Made by a program: the position numbers and the translations under genes. Below the pieces are notes generated by a model. That model did no database searches. It was not told the DNA's origin and was given only the letters and a program-made list of their open reading frames with translations. This document shows positions 1-8,857 of a stretch of DNA of 64,000 nucleotides, in pieces (within the stretch, counting starts at the first letter, position 1; each line of letters begins with the position of its first letter). Source of the stretch: a virus; IMG/VR virus record IMGVR_UViG_3300042878_001826, positions 62,001-126,000 of that record. One strand, given 5' to 3'.

Positions 1-1
1 A

Positions 2-1411
2 AATCTTTCTAATGGTATAGGATTAAGTATAACTGCACCTATATTCATAGACTTCTATTTTATCGATGGTATCCAGAAAGTAAACGGAATAACCAGTTAT
101 ATACTTGCAGGAAAAGTAACGACTACTATTCCACAAGCACCAGAGTTTGAAAGATTGGCACTTATGGTACAACATTCAACTCAAGGAGACTTCTTTGAGA
201 TATACGGAACATACAACGACAACATAGCAGAGTTCAAAAAGTTCATAGATGATTCTGTGAAGATGGGACATAGATACTACGTTCAATACAACATAACAAC
301 ATACGAACAAAACATTAGGGGTAAGACTACTACAGTTACAGTTCATGATGGATTCAACGAATCTATCGAGTATAGACCTATTATAAAGTTCTCTACAACG
401 ACAGCCATAATAGATGTCGAGATGAGACTTGTAGACTCTGTGGACGACTCTTACATACTTAGAAGAGCATCTTATGGTATGTTACAAGATGAAGTTTCTA
501 AATATAGTACTAACATGCTTAAAATAAATCTTGTGAATGCATCTAAACCTAAAGTTTATAATGTTAAGAATGCAATCGATGCTTCTTTATTAGGTGTTAC
601 AAATGCAATGGGTAGAACTACAAAACCAAGAGGAAGAATAAACCAAACAACATCAAGTGGTGCAGGTTTCAATGTAGGAATTGCAGTGAATAAAGGTGAT
701 TTTGGTAGTGGAAATGGATTTGGTGCTGGAGTAGGTGCTAATGGTGGTGCTGGATTTGGTGGTAATGGAAGTGGAAATGGTAACGGAAATGGTAACGGAA
801 ATGGTTTAGGTGGACAAGTTAAGATAGAGACTATAAAAGTTCCATATCCAGTTCTTATAGACAGAGCAAATATAATCGGTAAGTCTGATAACTCTATATT
901 TAATAACAATGTTTTCTACGGAAACGCAAAGATGCAAATAAAGATTTATCCATATGACAACATAATCAAATTCATAATAGCATCTGGTGATCCACTAAAA
1001 CCTGACTATTTAGATATGACAGGATTGGGAGAAATAAAGATGACATTTAGAAACGATAATACTACAGAAGAGTTTACTCTTTTGGCAGAATCTACTGATA
1101 TAAACTTAAAATTAGGTCAGGTTGTATTTAAAGTACCACAATCTAAAGTGATATCTATAAAGAAAATATACGAATCAGGAGTAAATCTATTCTATATCAT
1201 AGCGAGTAGTCAAGAAAACGTTTCTGTAGTATATACAGGACTATTCCAGATATTCGACAATCTTGCAAATGTTTCTACTCTTAATAAAGATTCTGTTACA
1301 GAAGGAAACAAACCATCTATTAACCAAGATCCTAATTTACCGAAAGAAACTGCGGTTGTTACTAGAAAACTTATTACTGGAGAAACAGTACCAACTAAAA
1401 AGGGAGGATAA
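2..1411 (+). CDS. Gly-rich virion protein, 5' truncated (tail/baseplate region)
   Basis: The frame is open from the window's first bases, so the true start lies upstream; the first internal start-like codon (TTG at 155) is not convincing. At least 470 residues are visible. A Gly/Asn/Ala-rich low-complexity linker lies at about bases 655-820 (runs such as GNGNGNGNG), between two beta-rich halves, and the tail ends in KKGG. It is followed 15 bases later by a tail-tube-like gene on the same strand, which suggests a tail or baseplate role. A similar Gly-rich linker occurs in the structural protein at 32482. No family is recognised; the virion assignment is inference from composition and neighbour. 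Confidence 0.6.
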   Translation, partial: NLSNGIGLSITAPIFIDFYFIDGIQKVNGITSYILAGKVTTTIPQAPEFERLALMVQHSTQGDFFEIYGTYNDNIAEFKKFIDDSVKMGHRYYVQYNITTYEQNIRGKTTTVTVHDGFNESIEYRPIIKFSTTTAIIDVEMRLVDSVDDSYILRRASYGMLQDEVSKYSTNMLKINLVNASKPKVYNVKNAIDASLLGVTNAMGRTTKPRGRINQTTSSGAGFNVGIAVNKGDFGSGNGFGAGVGANGGAGFGGNGSGNGNGNGNGNGLGGQVKIETIKVPYPVLIDRANIIGKSDNSIFNNNVFYGNAKMQIKIYPYDNIIKFIIASGDPLKPDYLDMTGLGEIKMTFRNDNTTEEFTLLAESTDINLKLGQVVFKVPQSKVISIKKIYESGVNLFYIIASSQENVSVVYTGLFQIFDNLANVSTLNKDSVTEGNKPSINQDPNLPKETAVVTRKLITGETVPTKKGG

Positions 1412-1426
1412 AAATAATAAAAAACG

Positions 1427-2026
1427 ATGAGATTAAGTAGTCAGAATAGTCAGTTCATATTCAACCTTCCTGGTGATTTTATAAAACCAGAAACGATAAA
1501 CACGTATCAACCAATTTTGGAGAAGAACTGGGTTCAGTACGAAAATGTCATCGATTATCTAAATTCGACAATCAAATCTGTTAACTTTCCAGGTATGTCA
1601 TTTGAGATGCCGAAGCAGATTTTGATGAGAGGTAAGGAACGTCAGTTTAAGCCAGCAAAGAATGTTCAAGATATTACGACAACACACGATTTAACGATTA
1701 CTTTTAGATCTGTGGATTCCGATTTGAACTATTGGCTTATGTTTGATTTACTTTCTAAGCATTATATGGACGTAGAAAACTCGTTCTTGAACCCATTCAC
1801 AATAACGTGTGTGGATATACACAGAGATGCTTTGTATGTGATAAGATTCTATGAGATAATATTGAAGTCTTTGTCAGAAAACACATTTAACTATTCTTCA
1901 CAAAAAGTAACAAGTAAAGACTTCACTCTTGCCTTCCATTTTAACTTCTATGATATAGAGTTTATGTTAGACAAAAGTAAAGTTCTGGAACTTGGTGCGT
2001 TGCCACAGATTATTCAACGTCTTTAA
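1427..2026 (+). CDS. Tail-tube/tube-initiator-like protein
   Basis: 199 aa. The N-terminal third carries a 'NFPGMSFEMPKQ' segment followed by a basic stretch and 'HDLTITFRSVDSDLNYW', the order seen in gp19-type tail tube and gp54-type tube-initiator folds (central PG turn, Arg-rich loop, D-x-T-x-T-F strand, then an aromatic helix). Alternating beta strands continue to the end. T4 gp19 is 163 aa, so this one is a little longer. It follows the partial structural gene by 15 bases and was probably co-transcribed. The match is from pattern only; another baseplate component is possible. Its last bases overlap the convergent gene ending at 2010. Confidence 0.5.
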   Translation: MRLSSQNSQFIFNLPGDFIKPETINTYQPILEKNWVQYENVIDYLNSTIKSVNFPGMSFEMPKQILMRGKERQFKPAKNVQDITTTHDLTITFRSVDSDLNYWLMFDLLSKHYMDVENSFLNPFTITCVDIHRDALYVIRFYEIILKSLSENTFNYSSQKVTSKDFTLAFHFNFYDIEFMLDKSKVLELGALPQIIQRL

Positions 2027-2189
2027 TCTTTGGATAAAGCTTGTCGATAGAGTTCTTTCTTTTCCAAGATTTTGACAAGACGTAGTTTTTAAGGTTATTA
2101 CCTATTTCTAAATCTATGCTTTTAGAAATCTCTTGTGAAAGTATCTTCATAAGCTCGTCTTCTGCGTTTATACTATTTTTATTTTTCAT
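2010..2189 (-). CDS. Small hypothetical protein, end of sugar island
   Basis: 59 aa, mostly helical and charged (MKNKNSINAEDELMKIL...). Start chosen at 2189 because the upstream gene ends TAATG there, giving a stop/start overlap; a longer in-frame version would run back into the methyltransferase gene. It overlaps the convergent tail-tube-like gene by 17 bases. It is the last gene of the minus-strand sugar island. The DNA around its start is repeated at 5524-5547. No function recognised. Confidence 0.55.
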   Translation of the reverse strand: MKNKNSINAEDELMKILSQEISKSIDLEIGNNLKNYVLSKSWKRKNSIDKLYPKIKDVE

Positions 2190-2755
2190 TAGAGCCACCA
2201 AATTGCAGTCTTCCAATATTCACGTTCTGGGTGTTCATATACTTCTCCTTTATATTTAGAATTGAAATAGTCTTTGTTTGGTAAATCTGGATATCCTGAT
2301 GTATCTTGACAATAATTGTCAAAAATAATTATTCCACCTTTTTTTACAAACTCTTCGGATATCTGTAGAGCATCTGCTCTATATGATCCATCGACTATTA
2401 TACAATCCCACTTTTTATTCAGAGTTCTAATATAATTCAAATAGTTTTCTTTATTAGGATGTGCTTGTGTGGCGGAAAGTGGACATTGTACAACCTGCAT
2501 TGTATAGTTTTTCTTCTGATTTTCATTCAGATATTCTATTATTTCATCTGCCCAAACAGAGTCATTTTCTAATGTATCAACACTCTTACAATTATAAGAA
2601 TACCAAACCGTTGAGCAACCGCCTCCCCATTCGAATACATCCCAGTTTTTATAGTTCATTTTTAATAATACATCAAGACAAGGCTTGGTATACCAAGGTA
2701 AAATTAGACCACAACTCTGGTCTACAAACTGAATTTCATTAGGATTTTTAAACAT
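2189..2755 (-). CDS. Class I SAM-dependent methyltransferase-like protein
   Basis: 188 aa. Contains a motif I-like loop 'VFEWGGGCSTVWYS', an acidic strand end 'VDTLEND' (motif II position), and 'WDCIIVDGSYRADAL' followed by 'GGIIIFDNY' (motifs IV-VI). This is the Rossmann-like methyltransferase order seen in FkbM and related small sugar methyltransferases. It sits in the island next to a second methyltransferase, so a sugar or glycan methyl group is the likely target; the substrate is inference. The stop overlaps the next start (TAATG). Confidence 0.65.
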   Translation of the reverse strand: MFKNPNEIQFVDQSCGLILPWYTKPCLDVLLKMNYKNWDVFEWGGGCSTVWYSYNCKSVDTLENDSVWADEIIEYLNENQKKNYTMQVVQCPLSATQAHPNKENYLNYIRTLNKKWDCIIVDGSYRADALQISEEFVKKGGIIIFDNYCQDTSGYPDLPNKDYFNSKYKGEVYEHPEREYWKTAIWWL

Positions 2756-2764
2756 TTTTAAATA

Positions 2765-3406
2765 TTATTTTTTTTGAAATAACGAGAAGCCATTCCTTAA
2801 ATTTAGATTATCATAAAGTGTATTGTAACAACCACTTTCAATTATCTCTTTTCTTATTTTGGAACATTTGAGAATAGAGCTATCATCCAACGCCACAATT
2901 CTTGTTCTGTCTTTAAGTTTTATCCATTCCGGGTAAGTAGTATATTCACCACCATCTAAAATTAAAAAATCGATTTGTTCTGGCAATTCGGATAATACTT
3001 TTTTTGAAATCTTTAGTAGTGAAAGGTCTTTATCATACCATAATCGTGCATGCTCATCTATGTTAAAATCTATTTCACTATGATTGAACCAAAAAACATC
3101 CTCAAAGTCTATTATAGAACCATTTAGTAATGTTACATAGTCGGATAATTGTTTATTCTGTCCTGATTTGTTTAAAACATTTACCGAGTTCAAATTTGCC
3201 AATGCGGTATTATACATATCTTCATACATCTCTATAGAGATAAAGTTTTTATTCTCATTACTTTCTATGATTGCTCTTATAACACAATTTGTAGAACCTA
3301 ATCCATTCCATGTACCAATCTCTACAATGTTTTTAACATCATCTCTTTTTGAAACTTCGAAAATTAAGTCTCCTGCAATATCACCTAAATTTATTTGACC
3401 ACTCAT
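2765..3406 (-). CDS. Class I SAM-dependent methyltransferase / cephalosporin-hydroxylase-like protein
   Basis: 213 aa. Shows 'IVEIGTWNGLGSTN' (SAM-binding motif I), 'FISIEMYEDMY' (motif II acidic residue) and 'IDFLILDGGEYTT' (motif IV). A conserved 'IVALDDSS' strand near residue 175 is also typical. Its first codons (MSGQINL) and the bases before them are the source of half of the scar at 5524-5577. It probably decorates the sugar made by the island; the acceptor cannot be read from sequence. Confidence 0.6.
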   Translation of the reverse strand: MSGQINLGDIAGDLIFEVSKRDDVKNIVEIGTWNGLGSTNCVIRAIIESNENKNFISIEMYEDMYNTALANLNSVNVLNKSGQNKQLSDYVTLLNGSIIDFEDVFWFNHSEIDFNIDEHARLWYDKDLSLLKISKKVLSELPEQIDFLILDGGEYTTYPEWIKLKDRTRIVALDDSSILKCSKIRKEIIESGCYNTLYDNLNLRNGFSLFQKK

Positions 3407-3428
3407 TATTTATTTTTTATTTTTTTGT

Positions 3429-4004
3429 CTATTTGATTCTTTTTGCAGGAACTCCTACATAAGTACCGCTTTCTGTTATGTTTTTAACAACACCACTGTT
3501 TAGTCCTACGATTATATCGTCTGTTATTTTAGTTTTTTCTCTTACTGAACTATTTGATCCTAAATACACAGAGTCTCCTATTTTGCAATTTCCGGATATA
3601 ATCGAACCAGGCATGGCACTGAAGAAGTCGCCTATAACAGAATCATGTCCAATTTGTACTCCTCTGTTAAGAATACAATGACTTCCCAATTTTATGTTTG
3701 TTGTTAAAATAGAATATGGTCCAATATAGGTTCCTTCTCCTATTACTATATCGTCGGATATAATTGCGGTCGGATGCACAAACGAAAAGTATTTTGTATT
3801 CTTAGGAAGACTTTCTTTGACCTTTCTTCTTAAATTTGACTCTCCCAAACAAATCATCATTTCATATTTATCTGGATTAAAATCGCTTATAGGCTTTAAA
3901 AAATCGTTGCTGAAATCATCATCAACAAATATATCGACTTCCTCTTTCAAGAACAGAATCACTTCGCGCGCATGACCACCATATCCAAATATTGCTTTTT
4001 TCAT
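3429..4004 (-). CDS. NeuD/PglD-like sugar O/N-acetyltransferase (left-handed beta helix)
   Basis: 191 aa. The N-terminal 'AIFGYGGHAREV' (residues 4-15) is the nucleotide-sugar-binding Rossmann fold of the NeuD/PglD/PerB family. From about residue 85 to the end there are hexapeptide repeats of the left-handed beta helix, with the catalytic-type His in 'QIGHDSVIGDF' and the usual tail 'GVPAKRIK'. In the perosamine and bacillosamine pathways this family acetylates the 4-amino group made by a DegT aminotransferase, and exactly such a gene lies immediately upstream (overlap TAATG). Acetylation of a GDP-4-amino-6-deoxy sugar is therefore the inferred role. Confidence 0.75.
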   Translation of the reverse strand: MKKAIFGYGGHAREVILFLKEEVDIFVDDDFSNDFLKPISDFNPDKYEMMICLGESNLRRKVKESLPKNTKYFSFVHPTAIISDDIVIGEGTYIGPYSILTTNIKLGSHCILNRGVQIGHDSVIGDFFSAMPGSIISGNCKIGDSVYLGSNSSVREKTKITDDIIVGLNSGVVKNITESGTYVGVPAKRIK

Positions 4005-4639
4005 TATCTTTCTTTTGTGTATATTTCAAATTTTGATAAATCAGGGTATGGTAATTCCAAATCTTCATTCTTTTTAGGAGTTCCATCAGTATTGTAAAAT
4101 TGACCCATCAATAACATACCTCTCGCCGCAAGCTCTGGCATCATATAGAAGTTCCAACCTAGCATATCAAGATTGTCATCATGATAAGAACATTCTCTCC
4201 TACCACTATAGCGCGCTCTTTTGAACCAGTGATATGCCTCTAGGCTATCGGTTAGTATTGCACCACCCTTACTCAGTTTAAAGTGCTTGTAAGGACCTGT
4301 AAATGATATACACATATGTGTTCCTTTTTTGTACATATTCGATGTAAATGATAGAGCGGAGTCCCAAACATTTGTTGGTTCTAATTGATATGCACCTTTT
4401 ATTGTTTTACCCTTAACTTCTTTGAACTTTACCTTAGCACCTGCGTGTATTATCTCACAAGGAACTGAAGGATATGTTCTTGAAGGAATTGTTATATCAA
4501 TTCCTTTAACATTTTCATACATTAATGCTAAGAATAATGCATTACTTTGATTATCGACTGTTACCACATAGGGTGCACCCGTGTAGATACTTAGAGCCTT
4601 TTCGAAATCTTCTGTTATTTTATAAACACCGTTTGACAT
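4004..4639 (-). CDS. DegT/DnrJ/EryC1-family PLP aminotransferase, short form
   Basis: 211 aa. 'VDNQSNALFLAL' matches the phosphate-binding turn, 'IPSRTYPS' the conserved strand, and 'SFTGPYKHFKLSKGGAILTD' the PLP-lysine motif (SF..xKxx..GxGG), with Lys about residue 118 as the Schiff-base residue. Typical sugar aminotransferases are 360-400 aa; this one ends after the large domain, so the C-terminal small domain is missing or replaced. With GMD it could make a GDP-4-amino-4,6-dideoxyhexose such as perosamine. Activity with this truncation is uncertain. Confidence 0.7.
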   Translation of the reverse strand: MSNGVYKITEDFEKALSIYTGAPYVVTVDNQSNALFLALMYENVKGIDITIPSRTYPSVPCEIIHAGAKVKFKEVKGKTIKGAYQLEPTNVWDSALSFTSNMYKKGTHMCISFTGPYKHFKLSKGGAILTDSLEAYHWFKRARYSGRRECSYHDDNLDMLGWNFYMMPELAARGMLLMGQFYNTDGTPKKNEDLELPYPDLSKFEIYTKER

Positions 4640-4660
4640 ATATTTTTATTTTTATTTTTA

Positions 4661-5509
4661 TTACCAATAACAACCACCATCCATTAGGTTATGACCAGTC
4701 GGTATTTCATCTATAGATCTAGTCCAATGTTCGTTATAGTATTTATTTACTCTTTCCCAGTTATCCCATCGCGATCCTTTTATACCAAAAAGTATCTGAA
4801 GTTCCCCACCTACATAGATTGCCGATTTATTTAGACTATCTTTTATAAAAGAAACTAAAGGAATACCATAGTGTGAACATCCAAGAAGTGCAATATCAAA
4901 ATCCAACTCTGCAATTTCAGACTTCATAAAATCTAAAGATTCTTTCCAAGAAGAGTGAGGTCTATTTCCACCCAAAGTCCAAACCGGCTTATATGTTATA
5001 AGTTCAAAGTCTGGTAATTTTCCATCAGCCCATATAAGATTTCTTTTTTCATATTGCATTTTAATTGTTTCTTCAAAAGGGTAAATAACAAGAACTTTTT
5101 TACCTGCTAAACTTTTTGACCAAAAATCATTATGTCTAAATGAATAAAGTGACTCACAATCTATCTTAATAGATTCTGGAGATAGTGTATCAAAAATATT
5201 TTTTTGTTCGTCATAGACTAAATTAGATTCATCATCATTGAACCAAAATACCTGTAAGTCTGCATTAGATATACCATTACAGAATTCTTTGAAGAACTCT
5301 TCACCACATTGACCATAAACTCCACCTTGTTCTATTATAGAAGCTAAAGTATTACCATTAATAGTATAGTTTAATCCATGTTTTAAATACCAATCAACCC
5401 ATCTAACTTCTGCAAGTCCTATTCTGGTAAGTGCAAATGGTTTGTCATTTTTGATATGTTCTTTTATCAAAACATTCCCCGCAATTCCTTTATTTTTTAA
5501 ATATTTCAT
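4661..5509 (-). CDS. GT-D-fold (DUF1792-like) glycosyltransferase-like protein
   Basis: 282 aa. The N-terminal 'KPFALTRIGLAEVRW' resembles the 'RIGDGE' nucleotide-sugar motif of the GT-D/DUF1792 family. The second half has 'KKVLVIYPFEETI', 'DFDIALLGCSHYGIPL' and 'IYVGGELQILFGIKGSRW', all characteristic of that fold. It overlaps the upstream gene by 4 bases (ATGA type). It lies in a run of transferase genes and probably adds a sugar to the island's glycan; donor and acceptor are unknown. Confidence 0.6.
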   Translation of the reverse strand: MKYLKNKGIAGNVLIKEHIKNDKPFALTRIGLAEVRWVDWYLKHGLNYTINGNTLASIIEQGGVYGQCGEEFFKEFCNGISNADLQVFWFNDDESNLVYDEQKNIFDTLSPESIKIDCESLYSFRHNDFWSKSLAGKKVLVIYPFEETIKMQYEKRNLIWADGKLPDFELITYKPVWTLGGNRPHSSWKESLDFMKSEIAELDFDIALLGCSHYGIPLVSFIKDSLNKSAIYVGGELQILFGIKGSRWDNWERVNKYYNEHWTRSIDEIPTGHNLMDGGCYW

Positions 5510-6339
5510 ATTGTTTTTTTATTTTTCATTAGAGCCACCAAATTTATTTGACCATTATTTATTTTTTTGTCTATTTCTTTTATAGTATCAAGAAGCAATT
5601 GTTTATATTCATATCCACATTTGTTGGATTCTAAATAGTATTCCTTTCTTTTGTCATATTCACTATACTTTCCAATACTTTCTATTACGTATTTATCATA
5701 GTCCATATTATAGTGTTTATATAGGTCTCTTATGTAGTCGTTGACAAACGTAAGTCTTCCTGAACCTATTATCTTATGAGAGTTTGTTTTTATAGATTCA
5801 TCTACTACGTATTTGGGATGAACTATATCTCTATAGAAATAAGTATCTCCGATTTCTATTACTTTTTTGTTTATTATAGAGTCGAATATCTTACCAAAAA
5901 GAAAATTATCATTTCTATAAACAGAATTAAAGTTGAAAGGATACATAACAAAAACATTATGATATTTTTCGTTTTTTGTTACATACTTTGACATTTTGTA
6001 TTTTGATTGAAGATACAAAGAGGTGTAGAAGTTGTAGTTCATAGAAATGTTGATCTTACCATCATATTGATTCCAAAGTTCGCAAGTGGAATATACAACT
6101 ACGGACTTTGATATATCTTTAACCATATCAATAACTTTTATAGTAAGATTGAAGTTTATCTCATCATGCATAGTGACATCTTCTATAAACTTTCTGGATT
6201 CACCAAAACATATAAAAACTCTATTCCAATTTTCTCCTGAGATTAAATCATAATCGATTTCACGAGATGATATTTTTACATAATCTTCAGGAAAGTAGTA
6301 AGATAGTTGAGATGTGTTTCCTATTACAAGATTTCTCAT
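5506..6339 (-). CDS. Extended SDR / NAD-dependent epimerase-like protein, tail altered by scar
   Basis: 277 aa. Start set at 6339, where ATGA overlaps the stop of the upstream gene. The beginning 'MRNLVIGNTSQLSYYF' is a diverged dinucleotide-binding turn; 'VVVYSTCELWN' and 'YLQSKYKMSKY' match the Ser and YxxxK positions of extended SDR enzymes. 'FYRDIVHPKYV' fits the later substrate region. The last dozen codons (NGQINLVALMKNKKTI) come from the mosaic repeat at 5524-5577, so the C-terminus is not original. The substrate, presumably a nucleotide sugar, is unknown. Confidence 0.6.
   Translation of the reverse strand: MRNLVIGNTSQLSYYFPEDYVKISSREIDYDLISGENWNRVFICFGESRKFIEDVTMHDEINFNLTIKVIDMVKDISKSVVVYSTCELWNQYDGKINISMNYNFYTSLYLQSKYKMSKYVTKNEKYHNVFVMYPFNFNSVYRNDNFLFGKIFDSIINKKVIEIGDTYFYRDIVHPKYVVDESIKTNSHKIIGSGRLTFVNDYIRDLYKHYNMDYDKYVIESIGKYSEYDKRKEYYLESNKCGYEYKQLLLDTIKEIDKKINNGQINLVALMKNKKTI
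5524..5577 (-). repeat. Mosaic junction repeat (deletion scar candidate)
   Basis: Read on the minus strand, the first half (AAATAGACAAAAAAATAAAT then a GGTCAAATAAATTT stretch) matches 3388-3437, which is the gene junction plus the first codons of the methyltransferase at 2765-3406, except for a few deleted bases. The second half (TTTGGTGGCTCTAATGAAAA) matches 2185-2205, the end of the other methyltransferase gene. The join falls in a shared AATTT. This is what a second copy of the two-methyltransferase cassette would leave after internal deletion. Confidence 0.6.
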
Positions 6340-7397
6340 TTTATTTCTTCTATAGTTTTTTTCCAAAGATTGTAGATATCTTTCTTTCTTGTTTTGTTAA
6401 AATCCATCATTTTTGAGTGTATGTCCATTAAATCTGTTTCTTCAAGTTTTTTACCCAAGTCATCAAATGAATCAAAATAAACTATATGTGGCATCCAGTC
6501 TTTGTTGTAGAAGTCTGAATATTTTATCCATTTTGACATAATAGGAATGTTATCATATCTATTTGGATCATTTGATCTATCACATTCTATAGAGGATACT
6601 GGTTCTTTAGTACCAAAAGTTTTATTCCATGTAAGTTCACTTAAAACTTGATTACTATATTTTGAGTATAAATCAATCATGAATTCCTCAGAAGGACAGA
6701 ATATAGGTATACCTGAGGTATAATATTCAAAAATAGACATGGTTGAACAGTTATAAGGTATTATAATTATTCCTTTGTATCCAGATATATCTTCCCATTT
6801 ATATCTATGTAGTGTATCTTTATCCGTTATAAAACTAGTATCAAAATTTATTTTTAATCTACTAGAATATAAGAAAGTATTTTTTATTGGTGACCATATA
6901 GTATTAGTATAATCGCATATATTTGGTATCAACTTACATTCTCTTTCTACAAAAAATTCAAAGTATCTTTTATCATATTCTGAATTTGCAACAGGTATTA
7001 TCATACCAGAATCTATTCCATTTCTAAGATACTCATTAAAGTATTCCCACTTATTTATATCTGATTGAAATGGAACTTCATATCTAATAGGTATTTGTAG
7101 TATAATCGGCTTTTTGAATTTTTCATAAATCATACTAAAAGCAGGTGGGTATGTACATATAAATCCATCATATTCAGATAATTCATCTTTATATCTTTGG
7201 TAAAACTCATCACACATGTCTTGATTCAAAGATTGCCAATTGTTTTGATTAACTACATCAACAGATGTAGGCATTCTATCAAAAACCCAATTATGACCAG
7301 ATACCGACCAACTTGTTACTTCATGGCCTAAATACTCAAATGTTTTTTTTAAATCTGCTATAACAGATATATGACAATCTAAATTAAAAAATTTCAT
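6336..7397 (-). CDS. GT-B-like glycosyltransferase
   Basis: 353 aa. N-terminal 'FFNLDCHISVIADLKKTFEYLGHEVTSW' resembles the first Rossmann domain of GT-B enzymes. 'KGIIIIPYNCSTMSIFEYYTSGIPIFCPSE' near residue 215-245 matches the donor-binding motif (E-x7-E/P-rich loop) of that fold. It is one base from the upstream gene and overlaps the downstream one by 4 bases, so it belongs to the sugar-island operon. Donor and acceptor cannot be told from sequence. Confidence 0.6.
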   Translation of the reverse strand: MKFFNLDCHISVIADLKKTFEYLGHEVTSWSVSGHNWVFDRMPTSVDVVNQNNWQSLNQDMCDEFYQRYKDELSEYDGFICTYPPAFSMIYEKFKKPIILQIPIRYEVPFQSDINKWEYFNEYLRNGIDSGMIIPVANSEYDKRYFEFFVERECKLIPNICDYTNTIWSPIKNTFLYSSRLKINFDTSFITDKDTLHRYKWEDISGYKGIIIIPYNCSTMSIFEYYTSGIPIFCPSEEFMIDLYSKYSNQVLSELTWNKTFGTKEPVSSIECDRSNDPNRYDNIPIMSKWIKYSDFYNKDWMPHIVYFDSFDDLGKKLEETDLMDIHSKMMDFNKTRKKDIYNLWKKTIEEIK

Positions 7398-8108
7398 TTA
7401 TCCTAATATATTTTTTATTATTTTCCAATAGTCTGGATGTCTTTCATCATTTTCATCAAATGCATCACCAACAAACTCATAGTCTTTTCTTTGTGTTGGA
7501 AAAGGTCTTATTTCAGCACCGTATTTTAATCCAAACTCTGAATGTTCAAATGATTTACCAACAACCAACGGGTAAACTATCTGTCCCAAAAAATCCTGAT
7601 CCTCTGCTTGATACTTTCCTTTTCCTTGGTGTGCGTTCCACATCGCAAAAAGATTTGATATGTTTGATAGTATTCCGTTTCTGGAACCCCACATTCCTGT
7701 TAGTATAGGAACTTGATGATGTGGATGATCTCTCATTATATGAAAGTCTTTGTCAGATTTTAACCATTCGTTTATAGCCTCAACTTCTCTTAAAGATAAT
7801 CTAGAATCACAATCTCTTGATATCAATACATCAATTTCTGTATCTGCTAATGCGTTAAATCTCCAGAAAAGTCCACTATGGTTAAATCTTTCATACTCCG
7901 AAAATCTACCTTCTTTTCTTTTTAGAAGTATTATCTCTGTGTTGTCGGATTCCAATGACTTTATTAGATTCTCATCACATGAATCGTCTACATAGAATCT
8001 ACATATCCAACCAGGAAAATACTTTTTCGCTTGTTCAATGTTTTTACGTGCACCTATCCAATAGATTGGCTTGTCACCCCATAAGCTATATACTATTACT
8101 TTTTTCAT
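7398..8108 (-). CDS. GT-A-like glycosyltransferase
   Basis: 236 aa. Starts 'KKVIVYSLWGDKPIYWIGA', common in small GT-A proteins, followed by 'WICRFYVDD' and the acidic metal site 'DVLISRDCDSRLSLRE', equivalent to a DxD motif. 'EDQDFLGQIVYP' is typical of the catalytic end of this fold. Its stop abuts the next gene. Part of the sugar-island run; specificity unknown. Confidence 0.6.
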   Translation of the reverse strand: MKKVIVYSLWGDKPIYWIGARKNIEQAKKYFPGWICRFYVDDSCDENLIKSLESDNTEIILLKRKEGRFSEYERFNHSGLFWRFNALADTEIDVLISRDCDSRLSLREVEAINEWLKSDKDFHIMRDHPHHQVPILTGMWGSRNGILSNISNLFAMWNAHQGKGKYQAEDQDFLGQIVYPLVVGKSFEHSEFGLKYGAEIRPFPTQRKDYEFVGDAFDENDERHPDYWKIIKNILG

Positions 8109-8142
8109 AATACCGATATTATATCACATCTAATAATTTTTA

Positions 8143-8856
8143 TTATTGTCTTATTCTTGTTGCCAAAATAGGCATGTTTTTCAAATCATTCCAGTTCTCT
8201 GAATATGTTTCGTCTTTGATTATTAAGCTTTTATATCTCTTTCTTAAAATACCTAAAATAGATTGATCATGTCTGTGATCTCTAAACTCTGATGTTCTCT
8301 TATAGTCATTCCATATATCAGAAAAAAGATCTGGATGTTCACAAGCCATTCTATAATACTCATTTATTATCTTTGTGGAGTTTTCACACTTTCTAAAAAT
8401 CAAAACACCACCGACAATCTGACTTGTTTTTCTCATTTCGTCATTATCATCTATTCCAAAATGTTCAAAAACTTTCTCATTTGTGTACATACTTTCAGTT
8501 AGTCCCGTAATTTCAAAAGACATAACACCACAATCATCTTCTTTTATCATTTCTAAATACTCTTCGAGTCTTTGTTTACCGTTTATGTTTATGTGACATC
8601 CGGCGTCCGCATAAATACAATAATCACCATCATTCATTCTATCAAAAGTACTCTTCAAAAAGTGAGATTTCCATAACCAATACCCGGCTCCTCTTGGTTG
8701 AAATAAATGTGGTACGGTTTTTTCTATAAACTCTTTTGGTAGATTTTCAGGTCCGTAAACACTAACCTCATCAAATCCCATACTTATAGCTTCTTGTCTT
8801 ATACGTTGCTTACTTTGTACGTATTTTGAATCACCGTAAGAAAAAAAATATATCAT
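8143..8856 (-). CDS. GT-A-like glycosyltransferase-like protein
   Basis: 237 aa. The start is placed at 8856 because the upstream gene stops at 8858 and a longer version would run back through it. 'RGAGYWLWKSHFLKS' and 'GDYCIYADAGCHINI' match a class of capsule-type GT-A proteins in which DAG/DxD lies after a GYWxWK segment; 'HDQSILGIL' fits the late acidic motif. Membership of the island supports the role; the family assignment is moderate. Confidence 0.55.
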   Translation of the reverse strand: MIYFFSYGDSKYVQSKQRIRQEAISMGFDEVSVYGPENLPKEFIEKTVPHLFQPRGAGYWLWKSHFLKSTFDRMNDGDYCIYADAGCHININGKQRLEEYLEMIKEDDCGVMSFEITGLTESMYTNEKVFEHFGIDDNDEMRKTSQIVGGVLIFRKCENSTKIINEYYRMACEHPDLFSDIWNDYKRTSEFRDHRHDQSILGILRKRYKSLIIKDETYSENWNDLKNMPILATRIRQ

Positions 8857-8857
8857 T

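Noticed and set aside
556-909. Minus-strand open frame rich in Pro/Leu opposite the Gly-rich segment of the first gene
   Set aside because: It is the mirror of a Gly/Asn repeat in the coding strand and has no promoter, leader or recognisable protein features.
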